A stretch of 12,535 bases of DNA from an uncultured Clostridium sp. GTDB lineage: Bacteria; Bacillota; Clostridia; Lachnospirales; Lachnospiraceae. Within the stretch, counting starts at the first letter, position 1, and each line of letters begins with the position of its first letter. A program made the translations under genes and the position numbers. This document shows positions 1 to 5,661 of this stretch, in pieces. Below the pieces are notes generated by a model, which ran no database searches, was not told where the DNA came from, and saw only the letters and a list, made by a program, of their open reading frames with translations. Where the stretch lies: positions 1-12,535 of the forward strand of contig URUX01000062.1 of assembly GCA_900551135.1 (NCBI GenBank), read 5' to 3'.

Positions 1-893
1 GCAGATATCGGGATGTAATCCGGGGCTTTTTAAAAGGCGAAAACTGGCTTTCCTGGACTGCGGCCTGGAGTATCTGCGGATCTTCGGATCTTTACGGCGG
101 TTTTGATCCGGAACATGACGGAAATTATGCCGGTTATAATTCCAGCATTAACTTTTTAAGCTGCCACGATGGATTCACCTTATACGATTTGTATTCTTAT
201 AATGACAAGCACAATGAGGGAAATGGCTGGGAAAATACAGACGGTGCCAATGACAATCGCAGCTGGAACTGCGGGGCAGAAGGGGAGACCAGTGATCCGG
301 AAGTACTGAAGCTGCGTTACCGTATGATCCGGAACGCCTGTGCGGTACTGATGTGCAGCAGGGGAACTCCAATGTTTTTGGCGGGGGATGAGTTTGGAAA
401 TACCCAGTACGGCAACAACAACGGATACTGTCAGGATAATGAGATTTCCTGGCTGGACTGGTCCTTTTTAGAAAAAAACCGGGAACTGTTTGAATTTTTT
501 AAGTTTATGATAGCGTTTCGTCACAGTCATCCCGTTATCCGCAAACGCCTTCCGGATGCGGTATGCGGCATGGAATCGCTGCATTCCCATGATGTGAATG
601 CGGAAAACACCAATCTTCCGGAAAATACCAGAACCTTTGCGGTCAGCTTTGCCGGATATGATCAGGAAAAAGGAAGAGATGACATCATTTACATGGCAAT
701 CAATACCTATTGGGAACCAGTTACCATTACCCTTCCGGATTTAAAACGCAGAGGGGTCTGGCACCTGAGTGTCGATACCTATGGGAATGGAAATGGGCAA
801 TATGTGTATCCTGCCGGCAAGGAGCCGAGAATCGACGGTTCTTATGTTATGAACCCCAGAACCGTGGCGATCTTTACCGGACGGGTATATTAA
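1..893 (+). CDS. glgX: Glycogen debranching enzyme (GlgX/isoamylase-type, GH13), 3' part only
   Basis: This is the C-terminal part (296 visible residues, read from base 3) of an alpha-1,6-glucan debranching enzyme. The family hydrolyses branch points in glycogen or limit dextrins in the cytoplasm. The start and the catalytic nucleophile and acid/base regions lie upstream of the window. Visible hallmarks are the RGFLKG and GSSDLY segments, the conserved CHDGFTL motif at visible residues 54-60 (its His-Asp carries the third GH13 catalytic Asp), an NCGAEGET segment, and the signature run from AGDEFG through QYGNNN, YCQDNE and SWLDW. These are typical of the GlgX/TreX/isoamylase group rather than of alpha-amylases. 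A short beta-sandwich-like tail follows and ends at TAA 891-893. A terminator lies about 30 bp downstream, so this is the last gene of its unit. A type of pullulanase/isoamylase is the main alternative name. The family call is firm; the exact symbol is less so. Confidence 0.88.
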   Translation, partial: RYRDVIRGFLKGENWLSWTAAWSICGSSDLYGGFDPEHDGNYAGYNSSINFLSCHDGFTLYDLYSYNDKHNEGNGWENTDGANDNRSWNCGAEGETSDPEVLKLRYRMIRNACAVLMCSRGTPMFLAGDEFGNTQYGNNNGYCQDNEISWLDWSFLEKNRELFEFFKFMIAFRHSHPVIRKRLPDAVCGMESLHSHDVNAENTNLPENTRTFAVSFAGYDQEKGRDDIIYMAINTYWEPVTITLPDLKRRGVWHLSVDTYGNGNGQYVYPAGKEPRIDGSYVMNPRTVAIFTGRVY

Positions 894-920
894 TAGGCAA
901 ATTAGATAACGATAGAAGAA

Positions 921-954
921 AAGATGGCAGCGGGAGTTTTCCTGCTGCTATTTT
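921..954 (+). terminator. Rho-independent terminator after the debranching enzyme gene
   Basis: Bases 921-935 pair with 940-954 around a four-base GTTT loop. The central GC-rich part (926-935 with 940-949) has ten pairs including two G-T wobbles, and the A-rich base of the stem pairs with the T-run at 951-954. It lies 27 bp after the stop codon and separates the debranching gene from the blaI-like operon. Confidence 0.78.
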
Positions 955-1029
955 GCTGCTTTCAGGTATCTGGAAAAATTCATTTGCATTCGTCAGGAAA
1001 AAGTTGTTCTCTCCATTCAGAAATAAAAA

Positions 1030-1047
1030 GGTATACATCTGTATACC
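1030..1047 (+). promoter_or_regulatory. BlaI/MecI-type operator 1 (distal)
   Basis: This is an 18-bp dyad, GGTATACATCTGTATACC, perfect except for the two central bases, with the TACA-NN-TGTA core known for BlaI/MecI operators. It is the exact reverse complement of operator 2. The winged-helix repressor encoded just downstream (1129-1503) is the expected ligand, making this an autoregulatory site. Binding is inferred from sequence and position. Confidence 0.85.
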
Positions 1048-1063
1048 TGAATGGTAGTATTAT

Positions 1064-1081
1064 GGTATACAGATGTATACC
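1064..1081 (+). promoter_or_regulatory. BlaI/MecI-type operator 2 (proximal), overlapping a probable extended -10
   Basis: This 18-bp dyad, GGTATACAGATGTATACC, has its centre 34 bp from that of operator 1. A plausible extended -10 (TG at 1063-1064, then TATACA at 1066-1071) lies inside it, which puts operator 1 near the -35 region. Repressor bound at both sites would therefore cover the promoter. No good -35 hexamer is visible, which fits an extended -10 promoter, but the exact start of transcription is inferred. Confidence 0.83.
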
Positions 1082-1128
1082 TATAACTATAGGGTAAGGT
1101 GAAAGAGAGGAAAGGAGGAATCCTGTTT

Positions 1129-1503
1129 ATGGAGAAAATAAGCTTATCGGACGGCGAATGGAAATTGATGGAGGCTTTGTGGCGGAAACCACCGAAAACC
1201 ATAACCCAGCTGACGAAAGAACTGTATGAACAAACCCAGTGGAGCAAGCACACGATTATTACCATGTTAAATCGCCTGGAGGCGAAAGAGGCGGTTCGCC
1301 ACGAAGAGGGAGAGAAGGCCAAAGAGTTTTATCCCTGTATTGAGAGGGAGGAAGCGGCTGCTGAGGAAACGGCAGGGCTTTTAAACCGGATTTATCATGG
1401 CAGTCTGGGACTGATGGTAAACACCATGATTTCTTCTAAAAAAATCAGCAAAAAGGAACTGGAGGAACTTCACCGGATTTTAGAAGAGGCAGAGGAGGGA
1501 TAG
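1129..1503 (+). CDS. blaI: BlaI/MecI-family winged-helix transcriptional repressor
   Basis: This is a 124-residue cytoplasmic DNA-binding repressor. In characterised members a dimer binds TACA/TGTA dyads and is removed by proteolysis when the partner BlaR1/MecR1 senses its signal. The family signature is clear: LSDGEWKLMEALW at residues 6-18, the recognition region WSKHTIITMLNRLEAKEAV at 38-56, a wing, then the EREEAAAEE linker and a C-terminal helical dimerisation part. Length matches the family (about 120-130). ATG 1129 is preferred over the in-frame GTG at 1099 because a good AAAGGAGG ribosome site sits at 1111-1118, 10 bases upstream. Two matching operators lie upstream, and the M56 protease gene follows after one base. 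Whether beta-lactams are the signal is doubtful because the partner lacks the usual sensor domain, so the symbol is a family label. Confidence 0.93.
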   Translation: MEKISLSDGEWKLMEALWRKPPKTITQLTKELYEQTQWSKHTIITMLNRLEAKEAVRHEEGEKAKEFYPCIEREEAAAEETAGLLNRIYHGSLGLMVNTMISSKKISKKELEELHRILEEAEEG

Positions 1504-1504
1504 A

Positions 1505-3280
1505 ATGATTGAGACGTTGATTACATCTTCTGTGCTGATTTTGGCAATTTGCCTGATTCGGGTTCTTTTTAAAGGGAAGATACGTCCAATGGTGCAATAC
1601 AGTTTGTGGGGACTGGTGATGGTGCGTTTGATGATACCATGGTTTTATCCTCTTAATCAGGTGATCAGCAGGCTTACCAGCAGCCTGAGCGTTATGAATG
1701 TGGCAGATCAGGTGAAGACTCAGGTAATCGATAACAGTCCGGCAGCGGCTTTAGCAGAAAATATCACCCATGGAATTGTGAGAACTTATGATACTCCTGT
1801 AAATCCTCTGGAACGGGCGGCAGGAATCGACTGGCAGTTGGTGATTGTGTCGGTCTGGGTGCTGGGAGCAGTGCTGCTTGCAGTCTGGTTTCTTGCTGCA
1901 AATATCCGGTTTGCCAGCAGCCTGAAGCAAAATCGAAGCTTCCTGTTTACAGTCGGAACGGTTCTTCCCAAAACAGGACGTTTTTTCAGGATTCCGGATG
2001 AATTTCTAAAAATCCCTGTGTATGAAACGAAAGAACTGTCTTCTCCCTGCTACGTGTGTTACGTTGGAGACAGGGCAATTTACCTTCCAAAAGGCGCAGC
2101 GGAAGAAAAGGAGCCTGCCAGTAAGCAGCGGCTGATTCATATGCTGACCCACGAACTTTGTCATGCCAGGCATCGAGATGAAATCTGGGGGATTTTGCGG
2201 ATTGGCCTGCTGTGCTATTACTGGATCAATCCCCTGGTGTGGGCGGCCGCAGTTTTATCCAAAAAGGATTGCGAACTGGCCTGTGATGAAGCGGCTGTAG
2301 AACTGCTGGGAGAAAAGGAGAGAATCCCATATGGACGCACATTATTGTTTGTGTTAGAACACAAAAGTGGGAATAATGGTTTCTTTTATGCAGGAGCAAC
2401 TATTGAAAGTGGAGGGAGAACCATGAAAGAACGGATGAAAACCCTGGTTTCCAGAAAACGGTATTCGGCCGCCGCCGCTGCAGTTTTTGCCGCCTGTGTT
2501 ACCATTTTGGCAGCATGTACATTTACCGGCAGCAAACAGGAGAAAACGGGGGAAGATAAGAACCCACCAGCTGTTTCTGATACAGCTTCTTCGATACCGG
2601 AAGCCAATTATCTGGAAATTATAGAAGAGAGAAATGTGGGCGAGTATATTTCTTTGAGACTTTTACTAAGAGAGGGCGGTACGGGAAAGACAACCGCTAT
2701 TCCATCTGCAGCAAGCAATCCAACCAATCGATTTTTCGTTGAAATAGATATGTTTGATAAAGAAGGAACCAAATTGAAAAATCCGGAATTCAGCTGGGGA
2801 TATGGGGAAGGTAATCCATATTTTGAGTTCCACTATTGGAATGAGGGCGGAAAGGCAGCCGAAATTTTCATACATGCCGGCTGGGATGGAATGCAGCGCT
2901 ATGAACTGCGCTATCCGGTAAAAGAGCCGGAGATGTTAAGAGAACTTCCATTAGATCTGGAAATTACCGGAATAAATGGGGAAAACGTAACACTTTCTAT
3001 GACAGAGATTTATTCTAACGGGGTAGTTTTGCATCTGACAGGAACCGAAAAGGATTTGACTCAGTTTGATTCGAATAATGTCCCCCTTCTAAAAATGAAA
3101 GGAGAGGAACAGACAGAAAACTACCTTGGACCAATAGATGGTATCAAAAGAGAAAACAAGTGCAAATACCTTTTCCAGCTGCCGGAAGGAAACAGCGATG
3201 AAATAGAAGCAGTGGTTTGCGGTACAGGAGGAAAACGGGAAAGCTATGCAGTAACTCCGGTGAATATAAAAGTCAGGTAA
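1505..3280 (+). CDS. BlaR1/MecR1-like M56 membrane metalloprotease with an unrecognised extracellular domain
   Basis: This 591-residue integral membrane zinc protease presumably relays an external signal by inactivating the adjacent repressor. Hydrophobic segments lie near residues 4-22, 31-50, 111-132, 227-251 and 322-338. The zinc-protease motif HELCH is at 216-220, followed by ARHRDE, the INPLVW segment and the ACDEAAVE motif (259-266), as in M56 proteins. The last membrane segment ends in LAAC (Cys338), resembling a lipobox but internal. Residues 340-591 should be outside the cell. I see no convincing class D penicillin-binding set (SxxK, SxN, KTG in order) there. The region reads as beta-rich, perhaps two Ig-like modules, with an LEITGINGENVTLSMTEI-type stretch. 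The ligand is therefore unknown. The start is supported by AGGAGGG at 1494-1500 inside the end of the repressor gene, and the one-base gap suggests translational coupling. Confidence 0.9.
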   Translation: MIETLITSSVLILAICLIRVLFKGKIRPMVQYSLWGLVMVRLMIPWFYPLNQVISRLTSSLSVMNVADQVKTQVIDNSPAAALAENITHGIVRTYDTPVNPLERAAGIDWQLVIVSVWVLGAVLLAVWFLAANIRFASSLKQNRSFLFTVGTVLPKTGRFFRIPDEFLKIPVYETKELSSPCYVCYVGDRAIYLPKGAAEEKEPASKQRLIHMLTHELCHARHRDEIWGILRIGLLCYYWINPLVWAAAVLSKKDCELACDEAAVELLGEKERIPYGRTLLFVLEHKSGNNGFFYAGATIESGGRTMKERMKTLVSRKRYSAAAAAVFAACVTILAACTFTGSKQEKTGEDKNPPAVSDTASSIPEANYLEIIEERNVGEYISLRLLLREGGTGKTTAIPSAASNPTNRFFVEIDMFDKEGTKLKNPEFSWGYGEGNPYFEFHYWNEGGKAAEIFIHAGWDGMQRYELRYPVKEPEMLRELPLDLEITGINGENVTLSMTEIYSNGVVLHLTGTEKDLTQFDSNNVPLLKMKGEEQTENYLGPIDGIKRENKCKYLFQLPEGNSDEIEAVVCGTGGKRESYAVTPVNIKVR

Positions 3281-3311
3281 AAGGAGAGAAAACAGTTGTT
3301 AAAATTAATTC

Positions 3312-3345
3312 GGGGGTAGGCCATGTGTTTCTGGCTTTCCCTTTT
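3312..3345 (+). terminator. Probable rho-independent terminator of the blaI/blaR-like operon
   Basis: GGG (3314-3316) plus AGGCCA (3318-3323) pair with TGGCTT (3332-3337) plus CCC (3339-3341). The stem has one T-T mismatch, one G-T wobble and an eight-base loop, and TTTT follows at 3342-3345. It begins 31 bp after the protease stop codon. A second, weaker AT-rich hairpin with a T6 run lies at 3374-3396 and may act as backup. Confidence 0.55.
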
Positions 3346-3429
3346 CAATATTAATATAACATATCGGGATAAGGATTTTAAGGAAAAATCTTTTTTCTAT
3401 CTTTTGGAAAAATACGCAAAACCTTCTAG

Positions 3430-3457
3430 TGTATTAATTTTGATTCCACATATACTA
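3430..3457 (+). promoter_or_regulatory. Possible sigma-G-type promoter of the SASP gene
   Basis: TATACTA (3451-3457) is one base from the CATACTA -10 known for forespore sigma-G promoters, and TGTATT (3430-3435) resembles the TGNATA -35. The spacer is 15 bp, slightly short. SASP genes are normally sigma-G controlled, so context supports the call, but the match is imperfect. Confidence 0.4.
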
Positions 3458-3477
3458 CGGATGTAGCACAAAACAAA

Positions 3478-3504
3478 TCGCCGAAACAACTTAAGAAACG
3501 GCGA
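3478..3504 (+). other. Leader hairpin in the SASP mRNA
   Basis: TCGCCG (3478-3483) pairs exactly with CGGCGA (3499-3504) around a 15-base A-rich loop. It lies between the putative promoter and the ribosome site (3515-3523). With no T-run it is not a terminator. A 5' stability element is a reasonable inference, since SASP messages must last in the developing spore. Confidence 0.4.
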
Positions 3505-3529
3505 GAAGGGAATCAAAGGAGGGTTTTAT

Positions 3530-3742
3530 ATGTCTACAAACAATAATTCTTCTAACAAAACCAACGTACCAGAAGCAAGAGAGGCAATGGACAAATTTAA
3601 AATGGAAGTTGCAAACGAATTAGGAGTACCGTTAACCAATGGTTATAATGGTAACTTAACTTCTGCCCAGAATGGTTCTGTCGGCGGATATATGGTTAAG
3701 AAGATGATTGAGGCGCAGGAGCGTCAGATGGCAGGCAAATAA
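3530..3742 (+). CDS. Alpha/beta-type small acid-soluble spore protein (SASP)
   Basis: This 70-residue protein belongs to the family that coats and protects DNA in dormant spores and is degraded by the Gpr protease at germination. The conserved blocks are present: an Asn/Ser-rich N-terminus, EAREAMDKFKMEVANELGV (residues about 15-33) containing the usual Gpr-site region, and a C-terminal NGSVGGYMVKKMIEAQE block (48-64). Length is typical (60-75). A strong AAAGGAGGG site at 3515-3523 precedes ATG 3530 and fits very high expression. The gene stands alone between a likely terminator upstream and a strong one downstream. It shows that the organism forms endospores. Several paralogues are normal in such genomes, so no specific ssp letter is assigned. 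Confidence 0.96.
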   Translation: MSTNNNSSNKTNVPEAREAMDKFKMEVANELGVPLTNGYNGNLTSAQNGSVGGYMVKKMIEAQERQMAGK

Positions 3743-3767
3743 GAACTGTCTTAAAAATTTAATATCA

Positions 3768-3783
3768 GTCACAAGAATGTGAC
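3768..3783 (+). other. Small hairpin just before the SASP terminator
   Basis: GTCAC (3768-3772) pairs with GTGAC (3779-3783) around AAGAAT. It directly abuts the strong terminator stem beginning at 3784, so the SASP transcript would end in two stacked hairpins. Confidence 0.4.
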
Positions 3784-3825
3784 AAAATCTCCGGACTACC
3801 AAGAATTGGCTGTCCGGAGATTTTT
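3784..3825 (+). terminator. Strong rho-independent terminator after the SASP gene
   Basis: A perfect 13-bp stem (3784-3796 with 3812-3824) contains CTCCGGAC/GTCCGGAG. The loop carries an inner CCAA/TTGG pairing, and a T-run follows at 3821-3825. The A-run on the 5' side means it may also work on the opposite strand. Confidence 0.93.
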
Positions 3826-3862
3826 ATCTTATGGAAAAATATGCTCTGGAGATAAAAAATTG

Positions 3863-3890
3863 TTGCAAAAAAACATAAAAATCTTATAAA
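3863..3890 (+). promoter_or_regulatory. Possible upstream sigma-A promoter for the rsmD operon
   Basis: TTGCAA (3863-3868) and TATAAA (3885-3890) are 16 bp apart. The site lies just upstream of a second promoter candidate at 3896-3924, so the two may be tandem promoters. The surrounding DNA is AT-rich, which makes chance matches more likely. Confidence 0.4.
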
Positions 3891-3895
3891 ATCAC

Positions 3896-3924
3896 TTGTT
3901 TATCTGAAATAATCATATTATACT
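3896..3924 (+). promoter_or_regulatory. Sigma-A promoter of the rsmD-coaD operon
   Basis: TTGTTT (3896-3901) and TATACT (3919-3924) are separated by 17 bp. Transcription would begin near 3931, after the in-frame ATG at 3928 but before ATG 3952. This supports 3952 as the rsmD start. Confidence 0.6.
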
Positions 3925-3951
3925 GGTATGGATAAGAAAGGACTGGAAAAT

Positions 3952-4542
3952 ATGAGAGTAATCGCAGGCAGCGCAAAGCGGCTGCAATTAAAAACCATAG
4001 AGGGAATGGATACCAGGCCTACTACGGACAGAATCAAGGAAACACTGTTTAATATGCTTCAGCCGGAGATTTTAGACTGCTCTTTTTTGGATTTGTTTGC
4101 CGGAAGCGGTGCCATTGGAATCGAAGCATTAAGCAGGGGAGCCAGAGAAGCGGTTTTTGTGGAACAAAATTCCAAAGCCTGCGGCTGCATTCGGGATAAT
4201 TTAAAGACTACCCGTTTGGAAGACAGAGCCCAGGTGGTGGAGTCAGAGGTTCTGTTTGCGTTAAAGCGTTTGGAAAACCGTAAGCAGCCGTTTGATTTGA
4301 TTTTTATGGATCCGCCTTACCGGATGGATTTGGAAAAGCAGGTTTTAAACTATTTGAAAGATTCTGTACTGGCAGACAGCCATACCTTAATCATAACAGA
4401 GGCTTCTTTGGATACAGATTTTTCCTGGCTTTCGGAAATGGGATACCGGATTTTGAAGATAAAAGAATATAAGACCAATAAACATTTGTTTATGGAAAAG
4501 GATAAACCAATGGACAGGAAAAGAGGAGACGAAGAAGTATGA
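3952..4542 (+). CDS. rsmD: 16S rRNA (guanine-N2)-methyltransferase, RsmD family
   Basis: This is a 196-residue SAM-dependent enzyme expected to methylate G966 (E. coli numbering) of 16S rRNA on the assembled small subunit. It starts with the family's MRVIAGSAKR opening, then TRPTTDRIKETLFNML (residues 21-36), the SAM-binding motif DLFAGSGAIGIEAL (47-60), and the catalytic DPPY motif (120-123). Length is normal for the family (about 180-200). ATG 3952 is chosen over in-frame ATG 3928 for three reasons: homologues begin at MRVIAG, a GAAAGGA site lies at 3936-3942, and a promoter predicts an RNA start after 3928. The gene overlaps coaD by an ATGA, implying coupled translation. The same pair (ylbH-ylbI) is adjacent in Bacillus. 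Confidence 0.95.
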   Translation: MRVIAGSAKRLQLKTIEGMDTRPTTDRIKETLFNMLQPEILDCSFLDLFAGSGAIGIEALSRGAREAVFVEQNSKACGCIRDNLKTTRLEDRAQVVESEVLFALKRLENRKQPFDLIFMDPPYRMDLEKQVLNYLKDSVLADSHTLIITEASLDTDFSWLSEMGYRILKIKEYKTNKHLFMEKDKPMDRKRGDEEV

Positions 4543-5027
4543 CAGTAGCAGTATATCCAGGCAGTTTTGACCCGGTAACCCTGGGTCATTATGATATTAT
4601 TGAACGCACTTCCAAAATCATGGACAAAGTAATTATCGGGGTTTTGCAGAATAAGTCTAAAACACCGTTGTTTTCCTCCGAAGAACGTGTTAATATGTTA
4701 AAAGAGGTGACAGCCGGTCTGAACAATGTAGAAGTCCGCAGCTTTGACGGGCTGCTCATTGATTTTGCAAGAAGCTGCAATGCGACCGTAGTTGTCCGGG
4801 GACTTCGGGCCGTTACGGATTTTGAGTATGAACTTCAGCTGGCTCAGACCAACCGGGTTATTGCACCGGAGATCGATACCCTGTTTTTAAATACCAATTT
4901 AAAATATTCTTATTTAAGTTCCAGTGTGGTAAAGGAAATTGCAGAGTTTGGGGGAGACATCAGCATGTTCCTTCATCCTCAGATCGCAGATAAAGTGAAG
5001 GCAAAGTTTGCCCAGGCGCAAGTCTGA
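4539..5027 (+). CDS. coaD: Phosphopantetheine adenylyltransferase
   Basis: This 162-residue enzyme transfers AMP from ATP to 4'-phosphopantetheine to make dephospho-CoA, the penultimate step of coenzyme A synthesis. In the cell it is a soluble hexamer. The sequence shows the nucleotidyltransferase opening YPGSFDPVTLGH with the TxGH motif at residues 14-17, the RGLR segment (87-90), and the C-terminal YLSSSVVKE motif (125-133) that contacts the ATP phosphates. Length is standard for bacterial CoaD (about 160). Its ATG overlaps the TGA of rsmD (ATGA at 4539-4542), and a GAGGAG site lies at 4523-4528. It is essential in most bacteria and probably made constitutively from the rsmD promoter. The coiled-coil gene begins 24 bp further on. 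Confidence 0.97.
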   Translation: MTVAVYPGSFDPVTLGHYDIIERTSKIMDKVIIGVLQNKSKTPLFSSEERVNMLKEVTAGLNNVEVRSFDGLLIDFARSCNATVVVRGLRAVTDFEYELQLAQTNRVIAPEIDTLFLNTNLKYSYLSSSVVKEIAEFGGDISMFLHPQIADKVKAKFAQAQV

Positions 5028-5051
5028 TAAAATGGGTTAAGGAGAGTCGTT

Positions 5052-5654
5052 ATGGTAAGCAGAATTGAACAGTTGATTAATGAAATTGAGGAGTTTGTGG
5101 ACAGCTGTAAGCGTCAGCCCCTCTCAAACAGCAATATTATTGTAAATAAAGAGGAATTAGAAGAACTTCTGGTAGAACTGCGTCTTCGGATACCTGATGA
5201 GATTAAGCAGTACCAGAAGATTATCAGTAATCAGGATGCCATTTTAAATCAGGCGCGGACCCAGGCAGATGCCATGCTGCAGGAAGCAAATGCACAGACC
5301 AACGAACTGGTGAATGAGCACGAGATTATGCAGAGAGCCTATTCTCATGCCAATGAGGTTGTAGAGCAGGCCAATATTCAGGCTCAGGCCATTGTGGACA
5401 ATGCGGTAAATGATGCCAATAATATTCGCCAGGGAGCGATTCAGTATACAGATGACATGCTGCGCAGTTTACAGACCATTATCACCCATTCCATGGAAGG
5501 GGCAAAAGGCCGTTTTGATGCGTTTATGTCTTCTATGCAGTCCAGTTATGATGTCGTTTCCTCTAACCGAAATGAACTGGCAGGCGGCATTGCTGCGCCG
5601 GCAGATGATGGCAGCGGCCAGCAAACGGAAAGTGGCGCAAATGCAGACGTTTAA
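5052..5654 (+). CDS. Alanine/glutamine-rich coiled-coil protein of unknown function
   Basis: I do not recognise a named family for this 200-residue protein. Residues 1-45 are predicted helical and acidic, followed by an IPDEIKQYQKII segment (47-58). Residues about 60-130 form a long helix rich in Ala, Gln, Asn and Glu in which small residues recur about every 11 positions (for example QARTQADAMLQEANAQ and EQANIQAQAIVDNA). This pattern recalls ATP synthase b-subunit stalks and DivIVA-like coiled coils. No membrane segment or signal peptide is visible, so it is probably cytoplasmic and oligomeric. The tail (180-200) is low-complexity and acidic. An AAGGAGA site at 5039-5045 supports the ATG. 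It is co-transcribed with rsmD and coaD and converges on ylbJ with a gap of only 7 bp. An automatic label such as V-type ATPase subunit H-like or DivIVA-like would reflect the coiled coil rather than function. Confidence 0.85.
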   Translation: MVSRIEQLINEIEEFVDSCKRQPLSNSNIIVNKEELEELLVELRLRIPDEIKQYQKIISNQDAILNQARTQADAMLQEANAQTNELVNEHEIMQRAYSHANEVVEQANIQAQAIVDNAVNDANNIRQGAIQYTDDMLRSLQTIITHSMEGAKGRFDAFMSSMQSSYDVVSSNRNELAGGIAAPADDGSGQQTESGANADV

Positions 5655-5661
5655 TCAGTGA

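Noticed and set aside
1099..1128. Upstream GTG start for the BlaI-like repressor
   Set aside because: It would add ten residues absent from the family and would place the real AAAGGAGG ribosome site inside the coding region.
3928..3951. Upstream ATG start for rsmD
   Set aside because: It lies before the predicted start of transcription, has no ribosome site, and homologues begin at MRVIAG.
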